From Beta vulgaris subsp. vulgaris (lineage: Eukaryota; Streptophyta; Magnoliopsida; Caryophyllales; Amaranthaceae): 64,000 nt of DNA. Shown here in pieces: positions 48,001 to 58,952 of the stretch (the stretch's first letter is position 1; every line of letters starts with the position of its first letter). The stretch lies in the NCBI RefSeq assembly GCF_026745355.1, contig NC_079202.1, forward strand, positions 57,984,122 to 58,048,121, given 5' to 3'. A program made the translations under genes and the position numbers. The notes below the pieces were generated by a model, which had not been told where the DNA came from, did not search any database, and saw nothing but the letters and a program-made list of their open reading frames with translations.

Positions 48001-49977
48001 GACTAACATTGCGGGTTATGACATTTTCTACAATGTGGAAGAACTACAATAATTATGGTTTTTTTAGCTTGTGAAACTTTTGGCATATTCTCTAGACTTT
48101 TTTATCGTATTGAACTGTTGGCTAAGATTGTAGATACTTTTGTTATTGGTACTTGTGTTTGGACATCTATGTACTTATGAATTATGTTTTATCACGATAT
48201 TCGGAGTGAGCGGTATATGGTTTAATATAGTGAATGCAAAGCAAGAATGGTCGCAAAATGTAACAATTTGGTCCGGTAAAAAACGAAATAAATGCGTTCG
48301 TAAAAAGGTGCTATAAAAATCATTTAATAAAAGAACACCGACAAGAATTATGGTTGTAAAATGTGTTGTAAGAAATGCATGAAAAAGAATTGCGACAAGA
48401 AATATGGTCGTTAGTGGTGTAATGAAATAGTTCCAAGAGTACAATTGCGACCGGAAATTAGTCGTAGTTAGGTCAACAATGACTTTCAAAAAAGAGATTT
48501 ACGACGAGAAAATATGGTCGTAAAAAGAATCATTTGAATTTTCACAAATTCAATTGCGACGGGTAATCTCGTCGTAGATACAGACTTTTTGCGACGAGTT
48601 TTTTACCTCGTCGTAAAATATCAATGACGACGGCTCATCCAAACTGGTCGTAATGTTTTTTGCGACGGAGCCTTTTGCGACCGTAGACGACGGTACGGAA
48701 ATCTCGTCGTAAAAGGCTTTTGCGACGAGAAACTGTTCATTAGCAACAGGATTTCCCGTCGTTGATGAGGGTTATTCTTGTAGTGCAAGTTAAAGTTATT
48801 GAGCAAGGACTCACAAGTAGTTGAATCATTGAGCAATGACTCAATTGATTGGATCATGGATCCTTAAGAAAGTAAGAAAAAGGACTCATGGAGTCATTAA
48901 AGTAATAAGATGAGCAAGGTCTCAAAGAATTTAGAATTGAGTTAATTGTGGTGTTTGTTGCATTCACTTGTTAAAGAAAGATAAAAAATTAATTTATTTG
49001 CTAGATGTATTATTGTGATTGTGTCTCACATAATGGGCTTTGGCAATAAAACTCTTGGGATGGATCCCCCATGAGTATTGAACATAAGGGGGAGTTAGTG
49101 TGAAAATATACTCCTGCATATAGCTTAGCATGACGATGTTAATGCTTTTATTTTATCAAGCAAGTTTATGGAATTCCAATTATCAAGATCTTTGAGTGGA
49201 CTAGGTGTCACTCGTATTCTTATCTCTGAGATGTTGAGTCTAGAGGCTCACTCTCACCCTCGTTCATTACTAACAAGCTTAAATTTCTCGAGTCAAGTTA
49301 TTTAAAGTTCATGGAACTTTAGTAAGAGGTGTGGGATCTCTTACACAAGAAATAGTAGCCCGTATGACTCCAAGAGGAGGACGGTGCCCGTTCATTGCCA
49401 AATAATAATAAAAGAAAGTATTTAGTAAGTTCAGTTATATGCTTGTTGCATGTAGAGTCATAAGAAGAGCAAGCCGAAGTGATTGAGGATTGCATGCATT
49501 ATTATTCGCATTAGTTGTTGTGTTATGTACTCAGCGTTGCTGATGTATGTGTTCTTTTTCTTTTGGTTGTTGTTTTTCCTCAACAACCCTGTGATGATCC
49601 ATTTGGTGAGCAGAGTTTAGAGAAGAAGTTGCAGGTACAAGTTCTTGATGTGCATGGAAATCATAAGCATCCGGATGGGAGTTTTCAGTGCACGAGTACT
49701 TTATTATTTAAGTTATCTTAAATTTTATATTTGACCTTACTTGACCAATGGGGTCAAGGTTTGACTTTTGAAGATGGGACTAGTATGGGATAGTCTCGGA
49801 GTTTGTAATTCATTTACATACTTTCTTATTTCTATTGTATTAAAGTATTTTCAGTTTATTTTAAAAGACTTCCGCTGTATTATCTGATTAGCCTTACGTA
49901 TTATCATGCGTGGCATAACAACTCCCGCAATTTCTCCTAGTTTATAAAAGGAGGAGTCGTGGGGGTGTTACAGTTTC

Positions 49978-50605
49978 CTTTTGTGATGGAAGATTTTGAT
50001 AATTTATTATCTTTGTTTTTTTTTTTGTAAACTTGTTAGTCTTTCTTTATTTAAAACCTACTTTTTTAAGTTATTATAATTTTAGTTATTTTAAATGGCA
50101 AATATTTTGATTGATTGATTACCCATTATCATTTCTATAATTTAAACAAAATTGATGTAATATAAAAAAGTAAGGGTATTATAGTCATATCAATATTCTA
50201 TTATAATGTCTCTAATAGGGGTAGGCAACCGTAAAGGTAACTAAACATTTTCCCTTGTTTCACATTTTGCACAAGGACTAATAAACTTATTATTTGCTTG
50301 AGTTCACCTGAAATTTTCTGATCTGAACTTATCTTATCTGATATGAACTTATTTTTTCTGATCTGATCTGAATTTATTTTTTCTGATCCGATCTGATCTG
50401 ATCTGATCTGATTAGATCTGAAATAAGCAAAAATAAGGTGAACTGAACATAGCCTAAAAGATAAGAATTTGATATGGAAAGATAGATATTTAGATTGGAA
50501 AGTACAAATATTAGATGTGGCTACAACTTTCCATATAAAAATGATGACAGGTGTTAAACGTATGTCATGTGTCTACAACTTTTCAAATAAAAATGATGAC
50601 AAATA
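49978..50605. other. intergenic with a CTGAT-type simple repeat
   Basis: No gene. From about 50,315 to 50,425 the words ctgatctgatctga and tctgaactta recur. They lie between outward-facing ttgagttcacctg (about 50,298) and aggtgaactgaacat (about 50,437), which may be the ends of an old MITE. Confidence 0.5.
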
Positions 50606-50609
50606 TTTA

Positions 50610-50970
50610 GGCTCCGTTTGGTAGGGTGTAAAACGTTTTCCCGGAAAACTGTTTTCCTCTATTTTCAGTTTTACATTATTTGGTTGGCCAAAGGGTGTAA
50701 AACCATTTTCCCTTGGGGTAAAATTACTCTCTCAATAATGGAAAATCATTTTCCTTTCAAAATGAAGGGAAAACTATTTTCCTTATCTCTCTTGTACACT
50801 CCTCTCACTACCTCCTTACTTTCCCTTTCATTTTCCTTTCATTGCATCATTTTTCTTACATCGAACCAAACAACGGAAAACTAATTTTGGAATTGTATTT
50901 TCCATTGTAAATTGTTTTCCATGAAAATCATTTTACACTGAAAATGTTTTACGCCCTACCAAACAGAGCC
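50610..50970. mobile_element. MITE, 361 bp, ends GGCTCCGTTTGG
   Basis: The ends ggctccgtttggtagggtgt and (reverse complement of the right end) ggctctgtttggtagggcgt form a strong inverted repeat, flanked by the 4-bp direct repeat ttta (50606-50609 and 50971-50974). The interior continues the inverted symmetry with many gaaaa/ttttc words. The superfamily is uncertain because a 4-bp duplication is unusual. Confidence 0.8.
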
Positions 50971-51345
50971 TTTAATGTAAGTCATGTGGCTACAACTTTC
51001 CATGTAAAATGAGCATAAAACAAGAATAAAGTATTATTTGAAAATAGAAAGATGAGAAAAAGAAGAATATTTCGACACACTTAAAATGAAATACAAACAC
51101 TATAAATTAAGACAAAGGAAACATAAAATAATAAAATTTATTAGAGCTTATCCGAACTTATTTAGACTTGTATGAAACTGTAAGTCAATATACAGCCACA
51201 ATCCCATAATACGGGAGGAGCGTCACTCAATCGGATGGTGCTAACCAAGCTTTTCTATTATCTCCCAAAAATCAGTTAATGGTCATTATAACCTATATTT
51301 ATAGTAGTATGTACATAAACCTAGGTAAAGATAAACATATTTACT

Positions 51346-51954
51346 ATAAGCGCTTTGATGTCAAACCTAGCCTCCCCTCTCCTTTTTTCTCTCTAAAACC
51401 CTAGCCTCCCTTACCCCTTCTTCATCAATTAGGGGGCTGCCATGGATGTTTTCATCCATGGTAAGCCCCTTCTTCCCTTTTATTTTCAGTTTTTAGTTCA
51501 TTTTCTTTTTTGTTCAATAAATTAGTATCTCTTTATGAGATTTTCTCAAACCCTTTTATGGGGTTTTTAGTTTCTGTTTTGGAAATCTCCTTCTCCCCTA
51601 TGGGAGTTGTGAGTATAGTTCTTTTGTTTTTAGGTATGAGAAATTATTCTCATTGGTTGAAGTTCGAGATTCAACCTGAAGAATTAGGGTTTCACAACTT
51701 CTGTAAAATTATGGAAGTACATTCATCCCAAAATTTCCGCATCTGCAGATCGTATGCCGAACCAGAGCGAACTCACAGATTGCATTGCTTCAGATGAAGA
51801 TTTTTATTAAGGCAAAATTAAGTCAAATCTGCGATGTTTACATTTCTAGGGTGATATGTATTTCTATTAGAATTTTATGTTTTTCAGAAATGACTTGTAA
51901 GTGCCGTTTGGCGAAATATTAATGAAATCCCTTTTCTTTCTTTAAAAAAAAAAA
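51346..51954 (+). mobile_element. poly(A) retroposon, copy 1
   Basis: The 15-bp direct repeat ataaacatatttact (51331-51345 and 51955-51969) flanks about 609 bp ending in an A run. From about 51,364 (aacctagcctccc) to the tail it matches, inverted, the copy at 55981-56630. It carries a frame starting MFNKLVSLYEIFSNPFMGFL. Relative to the other copy a deletion of about 10-14 bp near 51,715 shifts that frame. No reverse transcriptase is present. Confidence 0.82.
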
Positions 51955-52087
51955 ATAAACATATTTACTGCAACTTGTACATTAACAGGTGTCCTACAAA
52001 TAATACAGAGCATTTACAAATAAATATATGCAGGCCCACATAGTAGATCACGACTCTAGACCCATAATCTTCATAACTTGAAATTTA

Positions 52088-52617
52088 TCTCTATTATATA
52101 AGTCAAGGGAGGAGGTGTGGTGTCTCCATTTGAAATGACTAGAATACCCTCTAATAAATTAAAACGTTTTTCTTATCATAAATTTAAAAATGAGAATCAA
52201 TGCAACTTGCCATATGGAATAAGTCAAAAATAGAATATGCAATCACCATTAATAACTTGACTAGATGTCTAGATTGAGACTATCAATTCACGAAATTAAT
52301 TAAAAATCTTTAATTAAAAAAAGTAAGTGATATATCCTGACAATATAATACTTCGTATTTACAATATTCAAACAATATAGTTTATTAATATTACAATCGT
52401 TAAATACCTATGCTAAAGCCGCTGACAAAGAATTATTAAATCTAGACCAAATTTATCTAACAGTTAAAAATCGGCCACCTTTAGTTCAAAAAGATAATAA
52501 CATCTAAAAAAACTGAATAATTTAAATCACTACTAAAATAATTTTAGATTAAAAAATATATGCCTAATAATCGTACATAAGATTGTCGACGCACGCATCG
52601 CGTGCATATGCGGCTAG
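52088..52617 (+). mobile_element. non-autonomous Helitron, ~530 bp
   Basis: The element begins after an A with tctctattatataagt and ends with the hairpin gcacgcatcgcgtgc, then atatgcggctag followed by T. TC at the 5' end, a 3' hairpin close to CTAG, and insertion between A and T are the Helitron rules. A second copy lies at 56724. There is no Rep/helicase gene. Confidence 0.78.
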
Positions 52618-53249
52618 TGTTTATAAGTTGAAGATAGTGGATCAGGACTTGAAATAAATATATAAGTTTCTAGACCCACATAGTAGATCAGGACTCTAAA
52701 CAATGAAAAATCAATGGAGACTTCGACCAGATTTCGGGAACAATCTTCACTCTTATGTCAAAATCGATCAAGAGTTCAGTCCAATAGCCATTATTGGTAA
52801 ATCTTAATTTCAAAACAAATTCCCAAGTATCCCATAATTCTCCAAAACTCAATATCCCCAAATTAAACCGAAACAAACAACCAAATAAACCCACTTATTT
52901 ACGCATTAATATGTTAAAATTTCAATTATTGGCACTCCAAAATAATCACAACGTAAAATTAAACCAAATTTTGACGAAAAAAACAAACAAAAGAAAGAAA
53001 ATGAAGACCTTTTGGACATCTTTACGAATTGGGAGTAGGAACTCTCTCCACTCCAAAATTCTTCTTCTTCGCCATTTGTTGTTTTAGTTTTGGGTTTTGT
53101 GAGTGGGCCTCGTGGATCCAAAATCTGACCCACTTAGGAGTAAATTTGTCATCGCTGAGGCCCACTTTGTAATCGCTCGATAATTCTTTCTTTTTTAAAA
53201 ATACTTTTCAAATATAAAACTTAGAGAATAATTAAAACATTATTGCCCG
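52618..53249. other. no gene recognised
   Basis: Several frames of 68-97 codons overlap on both strands here, but none has a recognisable domain or partner exon. Confidence 0.4.
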
Positions 53250-55790
53250 TGTGATAACGTATCGGCTTATTCAAAATTTTGCAGCGGAAAACATATAAGT
53301 AATTTTAGAATTGAAATATAATAAATAACAAAGTAACTTTAAAACTAAACAACATTGCTAACTTTAACTTCAAGCCAAACTTAAATATAAATGTAGCTAC
53401 TACAACACTAAATATATAGCAATATGCTACACAAGCTCTCCATTCCCAAAATCACATGGTGCATCATTTGCACACCTATATATGTCAATGACTAGAGAAT
53501 CTGCTCACCAAGAATGGGTCATCACATGATCAATAAGGCAAAGCCATGACCAACACATACAAACAAATTTAAAGCACGTAGTCACCAAAGTTGAGTATTA
53601 CACAATAATAAATAAACATTCTTAACATGATACTAATAAATATTAAGCAGGGTTAAATAGCAACATAACAATTTGCAGATAACTTTTGTTGAACTAAACT
53701 TTAACAACCTTTTTTATTACTTTCATGGAATAGTCATTGGACCGAGTTGTCTAACTAAAATCAGCCTTCACCTAGGATGACGAAATACGAGCGCAACTTC
53801 GTATTCCATAATGACCTACAATATCGAGGAACCTTTTAAATAAAAATGGGAACGGTGATCAATTCAATTCCCAGAAAAAGCCATGGCACGACCACCATGT
53901 ACCGCAGCTCCTGATTGTCCAACTTCAGACGTGCATTAGTCTAAAGTTTATCACTATCCAAGTTCACTATACATGATTTACCAATTATTACTTGTTATGA
54001 CACACAAGCAATACAGATAATATATAATTAAACATTCACAACTTTATTCTTTTTTATCTTAGGATTGAATAAGTGATCATACAACTTATAACCCAAGATT
54101 AATTTATTCTTTAATTCAATCCTTCTTATTTGTTGAATCTAGCCAACAACCAACTTACCTTTAGAAGACATAAATTATCAACTTACCAAATAAGGCCCAC
54201 AATCCTTATATAGTAGTGAAAATAATAATATAAGGAAACACATGATTCAGTCATGATCCAACTAATAAATATATTAACCCCCCCATGTGAATTAATAAAT
54301 AAAGTTCTCAACCAACATGCTTGCATCAATATTCCATCCAAACATGATATCAATCTCATAATTAAATCTCATACTTAACATGTTCGCATACTGGTATAAA
54401 ACATGTAAAGTCCAACATAATAGTCATCATATATGAACTCACAAAGTTTCTATACATGATACTACATAACTTTCCTTCCTATAATCATGATACAACAACA
54501 AACAACACATAGGTATGTACGTACCTTGTATAGACAAATTGATAGGCCACTTTTAATAAACTTTGGAAGTCGCCTACAGAAAAATCTCCGCGTAAAACAA
54601 CCAATAAAATTTATAATCAATACTCCAAATAAACTCTAGCAACCTTAAAAATACTTTAAATTCACTTTAAAATATTTAAAAGTTATCTTTATCATCAATA
54701 CTTAATTACTTATATTCCCTAACATAGTACTGTTATACTAGTCATTAAAATTCATAAAACTCCATTAATAACAACATTTCTAAAATTCTAGCAACCTATA
54801 ATTTATTAAAACTCCCTTTAAACATACTTAAACATGCTTAAATTCATAAATTTAATCAATTTCATAGTTTATAACATACTACTATGATTTTCCAATCTTT
54901 AACACCCTAAAAATCCATGCTTTGATAATTAAAAATCCAATTTAAACATAATAATCAAATTTGAATTTTTAATCTTTCAATACATAGTTTATATAATCTT
55001 AGATTCATCATTAAAATAATAAATTAAAGCTTCTAATCATAATTAGTACTAAAATAAATCATGAAAAGATAATCTTTAATCAAAACTTGAGGAAAAAGAA
55101 AAGTAATCAAATCAATACAAGAAAGAGGAACAAGAGGAAGACGCCGGCCAACAACCAGTAGCAGCGGCGTTGACAGCTTAGTGATGGTGGTCGCGATGAA
55201 TAGTTGTGGTGGTGGAGTTTTGGGGTTTCTTGGTGAAGAAGAAAGTGTATCTTGAAAGAGAAGAAAAGAAAGAAGAGGAAAAATGTGAAAGGAGTGAAGA
55301 AAAAATTAAGGTCGTTTTCCTTGTGTGGGAGGACTGAGGAGTAGAGAAAAATTTATGTGGGTAAAATAGTTGGGTTTAAAGGTATTTAATCTATTTATTA
55401 GTAAGTTTTCCTTTTGGGCTTAGGAAAAGACAATTGGATTTCAAAAAGGATTGAATGATGAATAGAATTGATGATTTAAAACTCCTAACATCACTAGAAG
55501 TTTCTTTTCCTAGTCCAGTTAGTATTTGGGTTCCTCAAGCCCATTTAAAATCCTTTTCCTAATCCAAATAGTATTTCAAATATTTTTTAAAGCATGTCTT
55601 GACAAAATATTTTAACTTCCTTAAATTCTTAAAATAATTCCTTTGTCTTCCAATATAGTCAATTTTTAAAATAACTAAATTATTTAAAACCAAATTACAT
55701 TTAAATATAAATATATTTAGAATAAAATATAATTATAAAATTTATAAATTTACAGGAGGATTATACTTTTTTTAAGGGAGGGATTACACA
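53250..55790 (-). mobile_element. diverged chromovirus-type solo LTR, ~2.5 kb
   Basis: The segment starts tgtgataacgtatcggctta and ends agggagggattacaca. It shares ordered landmarks with the LTR at 28613: cagcggaa near the start, ctgctcaccaa followed by tcatcaca at about 53,508, and a short GC-richer part with gccggc near 55,140. This indicates a related but distinct LTR. No target duplication is visible at the chosen edges, so they are approximate. Confidence 0.6.
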
Positions 55791-55980
55791 CTTAGTTACG
55801 TCAATAGCCCCTTAACCTCTCTTATAGCCTATAGGGCTTCCTTAGCCCTTCATCCTGCCCAAGTTATTGTAGGTTGTAAGGAGCTATGTCGTCATAAATG
55901 AAGTGGATCTAGTTTTATGTGAGATCACTGAGATGATTTGACAAATATTTATGATCAAGACCATTTAATTTTAACTTTTT

Positions 55981-56630
55981 TTTTTTTTTTTTTAAAGAAA
56001 GAAAAGGGATTCCATTAATATTTCGCCAAACGGCACTTGCAAGTCATTTCTGAAAAACATAAAATTCTAATAGAAATACATATCACCCTAGAAATGTAAA
56101 CATCGCAGATTTGACTTAATTTTGCCTTAATAAAAATCTTCATCTGAAGCAATGCAATCTGTGAGTTCGCTCTGGTACGGCATACGATCTGCAGATGCGG
56201 AAATTTTGGGATGAACGTAATCCAATAGTCTTCCATAATTTTACAGAAGTTGTGAAACCCTAATTCTTCAGGTTGAATCTCGAACTTCAACCAATGAGAA
56301 TATTTTCTCATACCTAAAAACAAAATAACCATACTCACAACTCCCATAGGGGAGAAGGAGATTTCCAAAACAGAAACTAAAAACCCCATAAAAGGGTTTG
56401 AGAAAATCTCATAAAGAGATACTAATTTATTGAACAAAACAAGAAAATGAACTAAAAACTGAAAATAAAAGGGAAAAAGGGGCTTACCATGGATGAAAAC
56501 ATCCAGCAGCAGCCCCTAATTGATGAAGAAGGGGTAAGGGAGACTAGGGTTTTAGAGAGAGAAAAGGGGAGGGGAGGCTAGGTTTTAAATCTTCTAAAAT
56601 TAATCTTGTTAGCATAGGAAATTTAGAGTT
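55981..56630 (-). mobile_element. poly(A) retroposon, copy 2 (inverted)
   Basis: The 18-bp direct repeat atttaattttaacttttt (55963-55980 and 56631-56648) flanks a minus-strand copy of the retroposon at 51346, with its A tail at the low-coordinate side. It has an intact 140-codon frame (56437 to 56015) starting MFNKLVSLYEIFSNPFMGFL. Its 5' end extends some 50 bp beyond the part shared with copy 1, perhaps because transcription started further upstream. Confidence 0.83.
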
Positions 56631-56723
56631 ATTTAATTTTAACTTTTTAAAAGCTTTTTCGAGTTTTTTTTAGAACTTTAACTTTTTAACTTTTTCGAGA
56701 TCACTTAGTCACTTTTTTTTTTA

Positions 56724-57257
56724 TCTCTATTATATAAGGGAAGAGATGAGGAATATGACGTCCCTTTTTGAAAATACTAAATTACCCTTAATGATATAAT
56801 GGAATGAAAAAATACAAAAGAAAACAATTTAAGAAATCTTTCTCATTTCAACTTGTCATTCTATACAAGTTAAAAATGGTGTATGCATCAATCAATCAAA
56901 AAATTAAATAGACAAAATATCTTAGCCTCTTTTTTATAAGAGAAGTTGGTATACATAACGTTCATCTGAAAAGTCTGAACCACTCACTAGTCACTACCTT
57001 TAAGTCTCTTTAATTCGGTCAAACCAACTCATTATGTCTATTTTTTTAATCAAAATTCATTCACAAAAAATTAATATTAAAAATCGCTCACAACCTTTGT
57101 TATTTTTTTACGTTAGCGAATTAATATATCTAAATTCATGCTACTATTAATCTTTTACATTTTAATTAAGTGTAATTATAAATATAATACGGATGGAGTC
57201 TATAATGAAATAACAAGTTTTTTAAATAACGCACGCATCACTTGCATACAGAGCTAG
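56724..57257 (+). mobile_element. non-autonomous Helitron, second copy, ~534 bp
   Basis: The 5' end tctctattatataaggg follows an A. The 3' end has a decayed hairpin (gcacgcatcacttgc) and then gagctag. The base after CTAG is C, not the expected T, so the flank has probably mutated. The length matches the copy at 52088. Confidence 0.72.
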
Positions 57258-58690
57258 CATTAATTAGTGAGTCTAACCATTAATCTGTTTTTTCTAAGAC
57301 ATTGCCAATAAACTATAAATTTTCATATTTTTTTCCCTACAATATCCTTAACTCACATATCTTTAGAGGGATTCCTAATTCAATACAATGGTATTTTATG
57401 TAATTTACGAAAAGTTATGAGAATTTTGAGATATCATAAAATATAGGAGGTCTTTTTTGGAGGTTTTAACTTATTTTTTTTTTTGAAAAATTACAATAAT
57501 ATTATTATAATATGCAATATTTTGTATTTCATATTGACAATTTAATAGGTTCTCAAATCTCACTTTTCGAAACCTTCAATTCTTATTCATTTCTACCCCA
57601 TTCCTTTCCACCTCACCTTGTACTTGATTTTTTTTTTATATGATAATGTTGATGTTAAGTGATAAAAGAAATTAAAATAGGAGAGGAGTTAGATTGGGGA
57701 GGACTGAGGAGCAAAGTTGTGGAAACTTAGCCAAATCATATGGTTTGTCATATGTGGTGACATTACATTCCCGCACTCGATATAAAACACCCTTCTCAAT
57801 ATTCTTGTAGCATCATATAGGTGTTGTTGATCTTGCATAATTGGATCTTGGAGAAATAATTGGAAAGGGCTTAACTTTAGACCTTTGATAATAGTGGATA
57901 CATGTAGACTTGTAGACAAACTCATGAGCTATCTTCGAGCCAAATTTCTTGCCCCGGATCAAGCTCATGTGTAATACCAAAAAAACAACCAACCCAAACA
58001 CGATAATCACATTCCAGTCCAAAATTTTCCTATCTCGACCCAACCCCAATGATGCTTTTACAAATTTACCTTGCATGTACAACTAATTTCAATTAAAGGG
58101 AGTGACTACGACCTTACTTGAAAACGATACGTTTTAAAGATTGTCTACTTCTGGGCTCTATATCCTTGAGTTTTAAGGATTGGACAGAGAAATTGTCAAT
58201 TGCCAAGACAATGGCAATAACCGAGCGTACAACTTTTATCATACACTCGGGCGTACAATGAGCATGGTACATCCAAAGTTAAAATTTACACAATAGTAAG
58301 AATTTTGAATGAACAAATAAGCAAAAAGACATTAGATGTACTATATACTTTATGATATACTCGTGTGTACAAAAATACTCTCGACCGGAAGCAAGGTGCC
58401 TTGTGGACCTACCCGACCCGATGAAAGAACTTAACAAGCACATAACCCATGACTCCATGACCCATGACCCATGACTAGTGGACACAATTTTGTCTATTGC
58501 CACATTCAATATTTTTCTGATTAACATAACAATGAACCAACTCCTAGAATTCACTCAAAACTTTAGCCAAATAAAATTAATATCCATACACAAAAAACAC
58601 TTGAATACTTGATTACAACCCCTTGGCCCCCCTTCTCTTGATTCGCTTCTCGATGTTAACCCAAATCCTCAAATTTTATAACGCCAAAAC
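57258..58690. other. upstream region of the VEL gene, no gene recognised
   Basis: Two overlapping minus-strand frames (57,689-58,082) include TRILRRVFYIECGNVMSP. They look protein-like in places, but I cannot name a family and there is no splice-compatible neighbour. They may be old transposon sequence. The rest is AT-rich. Confidence 0.4.
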
Positions 58691-58718
58691 TCTCTCTCTC
58701 TCTCTCTCTCACACACAC
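58691..58718. repeat. (TC)10(AC)4 microsatellite in VEL upstream region
   Basis: Ten TC repeats followed by four AC repeats, about 240 bp upstream of the VEL start codon, followed by further CT-rich stretches to 58,860. CT-rich runs of this type are common in plant 5' UTRs. Confidence 0.85.
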
Positions 58719-58952
58719 ATACATATTTTACATTTTACATACACAACACAAAACAAACGCATTATATACAACACTCTCTTTACATTCTCTCTCTCCTCGC
58801 CTGCTCTCTTTCTCTCTCCTCATGACATCGCTTTTCTATGGCTTCTTTTCCACTCTCTCTTCTCCCAACAATGTCTAACAGCTGAACGCTCAAAAGGGTT
58901 TTCTTTGTTTTCGTTTTTTGTTGCGTATTTTTACGTTTTTTTTGCTTCAGCC

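Larger units (their letters stand above)
43150..48785. mobile_element. non-autonomous CACTA (En/Spm) transposon, 5636 bp
   Basis: The ends are cactacaagataatg and cttgtagtg, an inverted repeat CACTACAAGA at both sides, with the 3-bp duplication caa (43147-43149 and 48786-48788). Both subterminal regions are filled with words such as gcgacgag, gtcgtaaaa and ctcgtcg in both directions (43,180-43,330 and 48,240-48,770), which probably serve as transposase-binding sites. I see no TNPD-type transposase. The interior holds a captured gene fragment, a GT-rich minisatellite and otherwise unrecognised sequence. The 152-codon frame at 43410 has no known domain. Confidence 0.92.
41583..49972 (+). mobile_element. 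solo LTR of the chromovirus family, split by a CACTA element
   Basis: The ends tgtaatcccccat... and ...gggggtgttaca match the chromovirus LTR in the orientation opposite to the copies at 28613 and 36717. The 5-bp duplication gtttc flanks it (41578-41582 and 49973-49977). Without the insertion at 43150-48785 and its 3-bp duplication the LTR is about 2,751 bp, close to the 2.7 kb copies. No internal retrotransposon sequence is present, so this is a true solo LTR made by recombination before or after the CACTA element arrived. Confidence 0.93.

Noticed and set aside
57689..58082. Two overlapping minus-strand frames as a real gene upstream of VEL
   Set aside because: No domain recognised, frames overlap each other, and no consistent exon structure or promoter could be found.
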